Of a stretch of 64,000 nt of DNA, positions 36,546-45,142 are shown one piece after another (positions within the stretch are counted from its first letter, which is position 1; every line of letters begins with the position of its first letter). The position numbers and the translations under genes are program-made. Source of the DNA: Winogradskyella eckloniae (lineage in GTDB: Bacteria > Bacteroidota > Bacteroidia > Flavobacteriales > Flavobacteriaceae). Where the stretch lies: NCBI RefSeq assembly GCF_013249045.1, contig NZ_JABRWP010000001.1:496001-560000 (forward strand). Direction: 5' to 3'. The notes below the pieces were generated by a model that had not been told where the DNA came from, did no database searches, and saw only the letters and a program-made list of their open reading frames with translations.

Positions 36546-36980
36546 ATGTTAAATTCTAAACAACTTCGTTACGATAAAGCTTATTTACGCATTGCAAAAG
36601 AATGGGGAAAATTATCGCACTGTAAACGTAAACAAGTTGGAGCTTTGATTGTAAAGGATAGAATGATCATTTCTGATGGATACAATGGTACACCTACTGG
36701 TTTTGAAAACTATTGTGAAGATGATGAAGGTTATACCAAATGGTATGTTTTACATGCAGAAGCAAATGCAATACTTAAGGTTGCAGCATCTACACAATCT
36801 TGTCAAGGCGCAACGCTATATATTACCTTATCACCTTGTAAAGAATGCAGCAAGTTAATTCATCAAGCCGGAATTGTGAGGGTCGTTTATCATCAAGGCT
36901 ATAAGGATGATTCTGGACTTAAATTTTTAGAAAAGGCTGGTATTGAGTTACAATTAATAGAAGATTTAAAGGAAGGTTAG
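36546..36980 (+). CDS. dCMP/deoxycytidylate deaminase family protein
   Basis: It deaminates dCMP to dUMP for thymidylate synthesis. The 144-residue zinc enzyme has the motifs HAEANAIL (about 76-83; His ligand and catalytic Glu) and SPCKECSKL (about 100-108; two Cys ligands). The N-terminal YLRIAKEWGKLSHCKRKQVGA segment is typical for the ComEB-like type. It ends 17 bp before the S41 protease gene, so both may be one transcript, as is common in flavobacteria. Confidence 0.92.
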   Translation: MLNSKQLRYDKAYLRIAKEWGKLSHCKRKQVGALIVKDRMIISDGYNGTPTGFENYCEDDEGYTKWYVLHAEANAILKVAASTQSCQGATLYITLSPCKECSKLIHQAGIVRVVYHQGYKDDSGLKFLEKAGIELQLIEDLKEG

Positions 36981-36997
36981 CCTTCGTAAAATACAAT

Positions 36998-38611
36998 ATG
37001 ACCACAAAAAATAAATACATTCCTCTTATCATTGGTGTGGCAATTGCTGCAGGTGTTGTTATTGGTGGTAGATTGAACTTTACTGATACTTCAGATAACC
37101 TGTTTTCAACCAACAGTAAAAAAGATAAACTTAACCGGTTAATAGATTACATAGATTACGAATATGTTGAAGAGGTAAATACAGACAGTATTGTTGATGT
37201 CACAGTGAACGGCATATTAAACAATCTCGATCCGCATTCTTCTTACATTCCTAAAGAAGATTTAGAACGCATTACGGAAAACATGAAAGGTAATTTTGTG
37301 GGTATTGGTATTAATTTTTATCCTTATAAAGATACTGTTACAGTTGTTAAACCCACAGAAGGAGGTCCTAGTGAGCGTGCAGGCATAATGAGTGGAGATC
37401 GTATTTTGTTTGCCAATGGCGATACGATTTATGGAAAACATTTTGATTATGATTTAATAGGTGAAAAACTTAGAGGAGAAAAAAACACGTATGTTAATTT
37501 AACCGTATACAGAAAAGGGGAAGAGCAGCTATTAGATTTCGAAATAAAACGAAAAGAAATACCTATAAAAAGTATTGATGCCGCTTACATGTTAACCGAT
37601 GATTTAGGGTATATTAAAATGAATCGTTTTGCGGAAACAACGTTTATAGAATTTAAAGACGCATTAGATGAATTAAAGGATTTAGGTGCATTAAAATTAG
37701 TATTGGATTTAAGGGATAATCCAGGAGGTTTTTTGGGTATTGCAGAACAAATTGCAGATGAGTTTTTGGAGGATGATAAATTAATTCTATTCACAAGAGA
37801 TAAAAAAGGAAAAGAAGAACGAACTTATGCAACAGGAAGAGGCGATTTTGAACATGGCGAGGTGTACATTCTCATCAATGAAAATTCAGCTTCGGCAAGT
37901 GAAGTTATAGCAGGAGCGCTTCAAGATAATGACAAAGGGACAATTGTTGGTAGACGTTCTTATGGAAAAGGATTAGTACAGCGCGAAATGTCTTTAGGAG
38001 ATGGTAGTGCAGTAAGGCTAACCGTTTCTAGATATTATACACCAACTGGTCGCTCAATACAAAGGCCTTATGTTAATGGAGGTAATGAAGATTATTACAA
38101 TGACTATTACAAGCGTTTACGAACAGGCGAATTAGCGGAAGAAGAAAGTATTGAGGTAGATGATTCTTTAAAATTTACAACACCAAAAGGTAAAGTAGTT
38201 TATGGTGGTGGAGGCATTATACCAGATGTATTTGTACCAGTGGATCGTTTATTTGATAATGAAACGATTAATTACTTAAGAAGACGAGGCCACTTTGGAT
38301 ACTTTGTTTTTGAAGAGTTAGACAAGGATAGAACAATCTATCAAGGCATTACAAAATATGATTTTATAAATAATTTTGAAGTGAGCGATGATATTGTAGT
38401 TCGTTTTCAGGAGTATGTCAATGAAAGAGAGCGAACCGATATTACTTTTGTTGCTTATAATGATGAAATAAGACGAATTATTAAGGCAACTCTTGCCCGA
38501 CAATTATTTGATGATAATGCGTTTGAAGAAATTATAAACAAAGAAGATATTATGGTACAAGAAGTCGTTTTACTGAGTACTGGTGAATCTTTAGATGAGC
38601 AGCAAGATTAG
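36998..38611 (+). CDS. S41 family C-terminal processing peptidase
   Basis: This envelope serine protease of the CtpA/Tsp type has 537 residues. An N-terminal membrane anchor (YIPLIIGVAIAAGVVIGG, about 7-24) is followed by a PDZ domain (about 95-185; ERAGIMSGDRI) and the S41 catalytic domain (about 200-400). The nucleophile Ser is in NENSASASEV and the general-base Lys in RRSYGKGLVQ. A C-terminal extension of about 100 residues follows. Its likely role is turnover or maturation of envelope proteins. It ends 3 bp before a convergent gene. Confidence 0.93.
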   Translation: MTTKNKYIPLIIGVAIAAGVVIGGRLNFTDTSDNLFSTNSKKDKLNRLIDYIDYEYVEEVNTDSIVDVTVNGILNNLDPHSSYIPKEDLERITENMKGNFVGIGINFYPYKDTVTVVKPTEGGPSERAGIMSGDRILFANGDTIYGKHFDYDLIGEKLRGEKNTYVNLTVYRKGEEQLLDFEIKRKEIPIKSIDAAYMLTDDLGYIKMNRFAETTFIEFKDALDELKDLGALKLVLDLRDNPGGFLGIAEQIADEFLEDDKLILFTRDKKGKEERTYATGRGDFEHGEVYILINENSASASEVIAGALQDNDKGTIVGRRSYGKGLVQREMSLGDGSAVRLTVSRYYTPTGRSIQRPYVNGGNEDYYNDYYKRLRTGELAEEESIEVDDSLKFTTPKGKVVYGGGGIIPDVFVPVDRLFDNETINYLRRRGHFGYFVFEELDKDRTIYQGITKYDFINNFEVSDDIVVRFQEYVNERERTDITFVAYNDEIRRIIKATLARQLFDDNAFEEIINKEDIMVQEVVLLSTGESLDEQQD

Positions 38612-38614
38612 AGC

Positions 38615-39220
38615 CTATATCTTATCATGGACTTTGGTGTGTTTTCCGCCGTTCCAAAGAGTTAATATGTCTGTTGCGACGTGTGCTCCACTTCCGCTAG
38701 CTATTGCAAATTGACTTCGCCAACCGGCTAAAGTACCAGCGACATATAAATTTTTTTCGATAAGGTGATCTTCGTTTTTTAACCAAATACGGTCTTTTTC
38801 TGTGGCAGCTCTAGGATGCGGTTCTATGTAAGATTTTAAACCATCAATATGCATTAAGCTGGTATATCCTACAGCAACGACAACAATAGTAGAAGCGTAG
38901 CTATTCTTATTAGTTTCAATAATAAAGTGCTCATCTTGTTTTGTTACCGACAGTACTTTTTCTTTACTAATTTGGTTGATGTGTGGATACAAATTACGTA
39001 ATTGCGCTAAACCATCATTTAATATATCTGCACCTAAAGTGCCTGGTTTTAATCCTAGAACGTTATTAAATAAAGCATTTTGAAGATGCGATGTTTTTTG
39101 ATGTGTAATAATACCAATTTGCTTTTCTTTTGCAAATGGTTTATGTTGAGCAGAACCCAATACTAAAGCACAAGATAAACCTGCTGCGCCACCACCAATA
39201 ATTATAGCATCAAAAATCAT
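38615..39220 (-). CDS. Short FAD-dependent oxidoreductase (thioredoxin-reductase-like, no NAD domain)
   Basis: The 201-residue protein has the N-terminal FAD motif IIGGGAAGLSCAL and the C-terminal FAD-binding YVAGTLAGWRSQFAIASGSG of thioredoxin-reductase-like enzymes. It is only about two thirds of the usual 310 residues: the central NAD(P)H domain is absent, and no CxxC redox pair is seen. The frame is intact and overlaps the next small gene by 4 bp (start inside stop), so it looks like a real compact protein. Its reaction is unknown. Confidence 0.82.
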   Translation of the reverse strand: MIFDAIIIGGGAAGLSCALVLGSAQHKPFAKEKQIGIITHQKTSHLQNALFNNVLGLKPGTLGADILNDGLAQLRNLYPHINQISKEKVLSVTKQDEHFIIETNKNSYASTIVVVAVGYTSLMHIDGLKSYIEPHPRAATEKDRIWLKNEDHLIEKNLYVAGTLAGWRSQFAIASGSGAHVATDILTLWNGGKHTKVHDKI

Positions 39221-39420
39221 TTTTGTTTTTTACTTAGTTTTTCAATTTTTTTAGAAATTCTTAGAATTTGCAATAAAATAATGGCACAGAGTGCAGCTAT
39301 AATTGTAATGATAGCCGCTTGACTTTCACCTGTTAAAAGCGCGTCGAAATTCAATTTTGTGGCATTAAAGATAATAAGAGCAACTGCGATAACGGATAAA
39401 ATGAGTGTAAATGTTTTCAT
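39217..39420 (-). CDS. Small membrane protein, unknown
   Basis: This 67-residue protein has two hydrophobic helices (about 3-17 and 36-55) and a Lys-rich tail (SKKIEKLSKKQK). I do not recognise a family. It is located between MarC and the short FAD protein, with a 4-bp overlap to the latter and 10 bp to the former, so the three are likely one operon. Confidence 0.65.
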   Translation of the reverse strand: MKTFTLILSVIAVALIIFNATKLNFDALLTGESQAAIITIIAALCAIILLQILRISKKIEKLSKKQK

Positions 39421-39430
39421 ATTAAATATT

Positions 39431-40018
39431 TTAAGCTAACAACTCTTTAATATTATGAGCGAATAATTTTACAGCTATGGCTAACAAAATTACGCCAAAA
39501 ACTTTTCTAATGATTTTAATGCCATTTGCGCCAATAATTTGTTCGATTTTTGATGATGTTTTTAATACAATATATATTAATACAACATTACAAATAACTG
39601 CAACAATAATATTTTCAATAGCAAATTCTGCACGTAAAGATAATAATGTAGTTAAACTTCCTGGTCCTGCCATTAAAGGGAAGGCTAACGGAAACACTGA
39701 AGCTGTCATAGCATCATGGTCATCGTCTTTATAAAGTGTTACACCTAAAACCATTTCTAGTGCAATAAAAAAGATTACAAATGCACCTGCAACAGCAAAA
39801 GAATTGACATCTATACCTATAAGGTTTAAAAGACTCTTTCCAACAAATAAAAATATTATCATTATAACGCCTGCAATGATTGATGCTTTTTCACTTTGAA
39901 TATGACCAACTTTTTGGCGTAAATCCATAATAATAGGAATGTTACCAATAATATCAATAACGGCAAACAACACCATAAATGCTGTAAATATTTCTTTAAA
40001 ATCGAATTGTAATTCCAT
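39431..40018 (-). CDS. MarC family integral membrane protein
   Basis: This 195-residue membrane protein has six hydrophobic helices and the MarC signatures (FAVIDIIGNIPIIMDL near the N-terminus, FPLAFPLMAGPGSLTTLLSL in the middle). MarC proteins are often annotated as NAAT or multiple-antibiotic-resistance related, but no clear transport activity is established. It is the first gene of a three-gene minus-strand unit. Confidence 0.9.
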   Translation of the reverse strand: MELQFDFKEIFTAFMVLFAVIDIIGNIPIIMDLRQKVGHIQSEKASIIAGVIMIIFLFVGKSLLNLIGIDVNSFAVAGAFVIFFIALEMVLGVTLYKDDDHDAMTASVFPLAFPLMAGPGSLTTLLSLRAEFAIENIIVAVICNVVLIYIVLKTSSKIEQIIGANGIKIIRKVFGVILLAIAVKLFAHNIKELLA

Positions 40019-40195
40019 AGTAAGTATTTAATAATTTCAATACAAATAATTGAATATCAGTTAATTGTGTTTTAAAATGATGTTTTGGGTCTCAAATTTT
40101 TTGCAAAGGTGCGATATTATTAGAGATATTCAATATGAATTAATGATTAATAACATTTCAACTTTGAAATAGTTTTATTTAAGTATTTTTACACC

Positions 40196-40765
40196 ATGTT
40201 TCAATTAGGAAAAACCATAGTCTCAGAAGACATCATAGAGAAAGATTTTGTTTGTAATCTTTCGGCATGTAAAGGCGCTTGTTGTATAGATGGTGATGCA
40301 GGTGCACCATTAGATAAGGAGGAGGTCAACATATTAGAAGAGATATATCCAAAAGTAAAGCCTTATCTACGTAAAGAAGGCATTGAGGCCATTGAAACAC
40401 AAGGCACATCAATTGTTACAGCATTTGGTGATTTAGAAACACCGTTAATCGATGGTGCGGATTGTGCTTATGTCATATTTGATGAAAAAAACACAGCGCT
40501 TTGTGCTATTGAGGAGGCTTACAACCAAGGTGACGTCACTTGGAAAAAACCAGTGTCTTGTCATTTATATCCTATCAGAGTTAAAGAATACTCTGAGTTT
40601 TCTGGAGTTAATTATGATCGTTGGGAAATCTGTGATGATGCCTGTTCTTTAGGTAAAGAATTACAAGTACCTATATATAAATTTGTAAAAGAGGCACTTA
40701 TTAGAAAATTTGGAGAAGATTGGTATGCCGAATTAGAGAAAGTGGCCCAAGGATTTAATAAGTGA
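40196..40765 (+). CDS. DUF3109 family cysteine-rich protein
   Basis: The 189-residue protein has a conserved Cys pattern, CNLSACKGACC near residue 21-31 plus later Cys in ADCAYV, CAIEEA, SCHLYP and CDDACSL. This resembles YkgJ-type zinc or iron-sulfur binding proteins, and the family is DUF3109, common in Bacteroidota. No signal peptide is seen, so it is cytoplasmic. The function is unknown. A weak promoter (TTG 40164, TATTTTTA 40184) lies directly upstream. Confidence 0.85.
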   Translation: MFQLGKTIVSEDIIEKDFVCNLSACKGACCIDGDAGAPLDKEEVNILEEIYPKVKPYLRKEGIEAIETQGTSIVTAFGDLETPLIDGADCAYVIFDEKNTALCAIEEAYNQGDVTWKKPVSCHLYPIRVKEYSEFSGVNYDRWEICDDACSLGKELQVPIYKFVKEALIRKFGEDWYAELEKVAQGFNK

Positions 40766-40922
40766 TAGAGACGCTAAGGATATTCTAAGTTTAAATTTTT
40801 TGTAATTAGGAAAGATTATCAATATTCCGTGTATACACAATTAGCTTCTAACGACACATAAAGTATTGATAATTAAGTGTTAATTGATTATTTTGAGTGT
40901 AATTAATCTAAATATTATTCTC

Positions 40923-41636
40923 ATGAAAACGTCAACTTATTTAAAACATTTTGTACTTCTAATTTGGTTTTTATCCTTACAAACTGTGTTTTCTCAAATC
41001 GGAAAAGCTAATAAAGTAGTCTTACCAGAAACCTATGATTTTGATTATATCTATAAATTAAAAATGACGCACAAAAAAGGTGACATTACCTTTGATTATT
41101 ATCTTAATGAAGATGCGTCCTATTTTGGCTTTAATACTGAAGAATTGTCAAAATCTAATGACAATGGAACTATTTTTTCGGTAATGGATTCCGATCTCGA
41201 AATTGTCGCAATGTTTATGGAAATGATGGGTAAAAAAGTAGTGCAAAAAACAAAATTAAAAGTGTCTAATTTAGACTCGGAAGAAGACATGTCTGATTAT
41301 ACGTTTACAGAAATTGATCCTAAAACCATTAACGGTTATGAATGTGAAGGCTTCGTTAGTGAAAATGATAAAATTAAAATAACATTTTATATTACGGATG
41401 ATGCGCCAGTAAGTTTTAGTAAAGCTTTTGAGTCTAATACTAAACAGATGCCTAAAGGATTCAATGCAGCACTACTGAAAAAATATATGGATAACGGTTT
41501 AATGATGGAGATGATTTATGAAGACAAAAAGAAGTCTAAGAATAATATGACAATGCAATGTGTTAGTTTGGAAGAAACAGAGTTTTCTATAGATACAACA
41601 GAATATGGATCAATGTTAAGTGCTTTTGGAGGCTAA
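40923..41636 (+). CDS. Secreted DUF4412-type protein
   Basis: The 237-residue exported protein has a signal peptide ending near VFSQ. The start is placed at ATG 40923, directly before a normal signal sequence, rather than an ATT 39 bp earlier. The body is beta-rich with a Met-rich centre (MFMEMMGKKV, MTMQCVS), similar to DUF4412 periplasmic proteins of Bacteroidota. No function is known. Its last 21 bp overlap the convergent histidine-kinase gene. Confidence 0.72.
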   Translation: MKTSTYLKHFVLLIWFLSLQTVFSQIGKANKVVLPETYDFDYIYKLKMTHKKGDITFDYYLNEDASYFGFNTEELSKSNDNGTIFSVMDSDLEIVAMFMEMMGKKVVQKTKLKVSNLDSEEDMSDYTFTEIDPKTINGYECEGFVSENDKIKITFYITDDAPVSFSKAFESNTKQMPKGFNAALLKKYMDNGLMMEMIYEDKKKSKNNMTMQCVSLEETEFSIDTTEYGSMLSAFGG

Positions 41637-43589
41637 ACTTTGAAAATTTGATTTGAGTTTTTTTACCGGAATTTGTAAAGTGATTTTTGTGCCACAAGGT
41701 AAATCGTTATTGTATAAATCTTCAATTTTTAAAGAATAAGAATTTTCAAAAGCTTCGGAGAAATTGGCTAATCTAGCTTTAGTAATGTCAATACCAACCG
41801 AATTTCGTTGGAGCTTTTTTTGCTTATTTATTTTTTGTGAAGCCACTCTACCAATACCATTGTCTACAATTTCAACCGTAATATAATTTGGAGATTTTTT
41901 AGTTACATTTAATTCTATTTTTTTATTGTCTTCTTTAGAGGATAGGCCATGCCATAACGAATTTTCTAAAAACGGCTGAAGTACCAATGACGGAATTTTT
42001 GTGACTTCAGTATTTATAGAAGGGTCCACGTTTATTTTAAAATCTATTTCGTTAGAAAACCGAATGTTTTCAATATTCATATAGAGTTTCATGGTTTCAA
42101 GTTCATCATGGAGTGATGTTTCTTTTTCTTTTGAAGCCATTAATATCTTTCTAATTAATTTAGAGAATTTATTGAGGTAGTATACCGCGTTTTCTTTCTC
42201 GTTGTTAATGATGTAGAGTTTAATAGAATTTAATGAGTTAAAAATAAAATGTGGATTCATTTGACTTCGCAACATATCTTGTTCTAAAGTTAAAATATGC
42301 TTATCTCGTCTTAAGGCTTTGGTTCTATTCATTATAAATAATATAGTTCCAATGATCGCTAATAATAATGACGTAAATAATAATATATTTTTATTGCGTT
42401 CTAACCTTAGTCTAACCAATTCATTTTCTAAGGCTAATGCCTTTATTTGGTTGTTTTTATTTTCATTTTCGTATTCAATAACGATATCGTTAACATATTG
42501 GAGGTTCTGCTCGGTTAAAATGGTGTTTTCAATGTCTACTGCTTTGTGGTAGTAGCTGAGTGCTACATCATATTTTTTCTTCTTTTCGTTTATTTGAGAT
42601 AATAGTTTGTTAGACTCTGCAACCGAAGATTTAAGGTTGTATGAGCTTGCGATATTAAGCGCTTTTTTTAAATTTTTTTCAGATGAAATTAGGTCGTTTA
42701 ACTTAAATTGTAGCAGCCCTAAATTGAGATATGAGGCGGTAATATAAAATTGGTCATCGAGTTGTAATGCTTTCTCAAGGGCCTCTTTTATTATTGGTTT
42801 GGCGTCATTATAATTTTCTTGCTTTAAATAAATAGTGCCTATACTATTAAAGCAAATTACTCGTCCTATGTCAGAGTTAATTGCGTTATTATAATCTAAT
42901 GATTTTTTATAGTTAGTAAGCGCTGCGTCTAAATTGCCTTTTGCTTCCTCTGCAAAACCTATATTATGGTAATTAATGGCAAGACCTAATTTGTTATTGG
43001 CCTCTTTTTCAATTTTAAGTGATTTTTTAAATTGGTTTATGGCTAAATCATTTTGCTTTAAAACCATATAAATGTTTCCAATACTATTTTGTGAAACGGC
43101 AATACTTCGTTTTACGGTTTTGGAAGGATTAATAACAGAATAAGCCGTTTTTAAAGCTTCTGTATGGTAATCTAGTGCTGGCTTAATCACATCCATTCTT
43201 CTGTAAGCAACACCAATCATATTTAAACTAATAATTTTTAACTCTGTGCTCTTTGCGGAATCTGCATATTTTTTAGCGTTTTGGTGGTAAGTAATAGACG
43301 TATTATAATTAGATATATTTCTATTTACAACACCAAGTGCATTTAAGGCGTAGCATGTGCCTTCATGGTGTTTGTTTTCTTTTGTAACTAAAAGAAGACG
43401 CTTCATTTTTAGACTATCGCTTTCAAAGGACTTTAATAATGAGTCTAGTTCAGAATATTGAGTGGGCTGTTGTTGGTTAACGTATGCTAATACGTTTTCA
43501 AAGCCGTGTTCTTGTGCTGTACTACTAAACGTGTAAAGCAAAAACAATAGGCAGAGGCAAGGCAGTAGTTTTGGGTAAAAAGAGATCAT
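41616..43589 (-). CDS. LytS-type sensor histidine kinase with TPR input domain
   Basis: This 657-residue two-component sensor has a signal peptide (about 1-25). A periplasmic region of about seven TPR repeats follows (about 60-370; e.g. INYHNIGFAEEAKGNLDAAL), then one transmembrane helix (about 400-420, NILLFTSLLLAIIGTILFIM). The cytoplasmic His-kinase domain has the phospho-acceptor motif MNPHFIFNSLNS, and the HATPase domain has LVLQPFLENSLWHG. It starts 3 bp after its response regulator gene. The TPR input suggests sensing through protein contacts. Confidence 0.93.
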   Translation of the reverse strand: MISFYPKLLPCLCLLFLLYTFSSTAQEHGFENVLAYVNQQQPTQYSELDSLLKSFESDSLKMKRLLLVTKENKHHEGTCYALNALGVVNRNISNYNTSITYHQNAKKYADSAKSTELKIISLNMIGVAYRRMDVIKPALDYHTEALKTAYSVINPSKTVKRSIAVSQNSIGNIYMVLKQNDLAINQFKKSLKIEKEANNKLGLAINYHNIGFAEEAKGNLDAALTNYKKSLDYNNAINSDIGRVICFNSIGTIYLKQENYNDAKPIIKEALEKALQLDDQFYITASYLNLGLLQFKLNDLISSEKNLKKALNIASSYNLKSSVAESNKLLSQINEKKKKYDVALSYYHKAVDIENTILTEQNLQYVNDIVIEYENENKNNQIKALALENELVRLRLERNKNILLFTSLLLAIIGTILFIMNRTKALRRDKHILTLEQDMLRSQMNPHFIFNSLNSIKLYIINNEKENAVYYLNKFSKLIRKILMASKEKETSLHDELETMKLYMNIENIRFSNEIDFKINVDPSINTEVTKIPSLVLQPFLENSLWHGLSSKEDNKKIELNVTKKSPNYITVEIVDNGIGRVASQKINKQKKLQRNSVGIDITKARLANFSEAFENSYSLKIEDLYNNDLPCGTKITLQIPVKKLKSNFQSLASKST

Positions 43590-43592
43590 AGG

Positions 43593-44327
43593 TTATAGTT
43601 TTTCTAAAAAATCTGATTTACGCTGTCGTGCCACAGGAATTTTTTGATCACTATCCATAATAACATAACCTTCATTTTTTATAAATGCTTTTATCTTATT
43701 TAGGTTAATGATATAAGAGTTATGAATTCTAAAAAAGTAGTGCTCTGGTAAAATGGCATCGACCTCTTTGAGTTTTTTAGTTACAACAATCTTTTTTTGG
43801 TTTTGTAAAAACAAGGTGCTATAGTTTCCGTCTGATTCTATATAGACGATATCATCTACATCTAAAAATAATAATTTACCATCGGTGTTAATGGTAATTC
43901 GTTTTTTATCATATTGAGAATTAAAATTAGTAAGCATGCGCTCTAACTTTATAGAGTTTATGGTACGTTCACTATGTTTTTTAATTTTTGATATGCTTTC
44001 TTTTAAATCATCAGAGTCAATAGGTTTTAAAAGGTAATCTATAGCTTCATGCTTAAGTGCTTTAATAGCGTATTCATCATAAGCTGTAGTGATTATGACC
44101 GCAAAATCTGAATGATTTATTTGTTCTAAAAACTGAAAACCACCAATTGTAGGCATCTGCACGTCTAAAAATAAGCAATCTGGCGTGTTAGAATTTAAAT
44201 ACTTTAGAGCTTCATCCGGATTAGAAAAAGAAGCCATCACTTCAACTTCGTCGTTAAAATTACTCAGTTCCCAAATTAAACTCTGGATAGCTTTGGGTTC
44301 ATCATCTACTATTACTGCTTTTAACAT
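43593..44327 (-). CDS. LytTR-family response regulator
   Basis: The 244-residue protein has a receiver domain (about 1-115, with DDE at 8-10, phospho-Asp in CLFLDVQMP, and the KPI lysine). A LytTR DNA-binding domain follows (about 140-240; VDDIVYIESDGNYSTLFL, RIHNSYIINLNKI). It works with the histidine kinase encoded 3 bp downstream. LytTR proteins bind pairs of short direct repeats. The first gene of this minus-strand unit faces the large intergenic region before nrdB. Confidence 0.94.
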   Translation of the reverse strand: MLKAVIVDDEPKAIQSLIWELSNFNDEVEVMASFSNPDEALKYLNSNTPDCLFLDVQMPTIGGFQFLEQINHSDFAVIITTAYDEYAIKALKHEAIDYLLKPIDSDDLKESISKIKKHSERTINSIKLERMLTNFNSQYDKKRITINTDGKLLFLDVDDIVYIESDGNYSTLFLQNQKKIVVTKKLKEVDAILPEHYFFRIHNSYIINLNKIKAFIKNEGYVIMDSDQKIPVARQRKSDFLEKL

Positions 44328-45142
44328 GTATGGATTTATTTATTATAAAGATAAGGATATATTGAAAAATTTTAAGGGAAATATGTATGTAATGTATGGT
44401 TTTGTGTATAGTATGCTAAAACCTTTTTTTAGTGAAAATACGTAGCGCCAATTATACACTATTTATTACCATTTATACATTAGAGGTTTGATAATAAGTT
44501 GTTTATGGTCATATTTGAGTACTGAGACCGACTATTTATAAAACATAATGAGGGTTTGTTTTATCGGTTTCATGCTATTAATTTGGATAAATAAGGATTT
44601 AGAAAATCTTATTTTTCATTTCAGTGTTAATTATTAGTAATCAATTATTAAAAAAAATTGATTATCATTAATTTAAAGTTAGTTATTAGGGGAAAAAGAG
44701 CACATAATCAGTGCTCTTTTTTGTTTCTAATTTTAACATTTTTTTATATCTATCACATCAATAAACTCCATTGCTAGCCCTAGTTTTAACATGATAAAAC
44801 TTACAAAAAAATAATTTTAATTACAAACATAAATACTTGCAAATCAGTTGGTTAACCAGTTTTTGTGCGAATTGTATGTTTTATAGGCATTACAAGAGTT
44901 TGTTAAAAACTTGTTGAAAACGTTTATAACATCCGCTTTCATTTTTAACGACAATTGTCAATCTTTGTTGAAGACAAAAACTTATCATTTATTCTAATGT
45001 TTTCGATCTAGAAATTGATAATTATAGAAATGTCTCAGTGATTCCTTGTTAGGGAAAAATAAAACACATTTTACGGATTATTAAAAGGATATTGAACGGT
45101 AAAAATCGTTCTAATGACTTTTAGGCTTTAAACTAAAAATTT
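44328..45142. other. 815-bp intergenic region upstream of nrdB
   Basis: No convincing protein gene is seen here. The region contains an orphan terminator hairpin (44693-44722) and a single palindrome TGGTTAACCA (44849-44858) like the alginate operators. It also has a GACAATTGTC palindrome (44950-44959) and three DnaA-box-like repeats: TGTTAAAAA at 44901, TGTTGAAAA at 44912 and TGTTGAAGA at 44966, the first two 11 bp apart. It is much longer than other gaps in the window, which fits complex control of ribonucleotide reductase and possibly a small RNA. Confidence 0.5.
44693..44722. terminator. Orphan bidirectional terminator hairpin
   Basis: AAAAAGAGCAC and GTGCTCTTTTTT form an 11-bp stem with a 7-nt loop, with A and T runs on both sides. 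No protein gene ends here: the response regulator reads away to the left and nrdB starts 420 bp to the right. It may end an unannotated small transcript. Confidence 0.8.
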
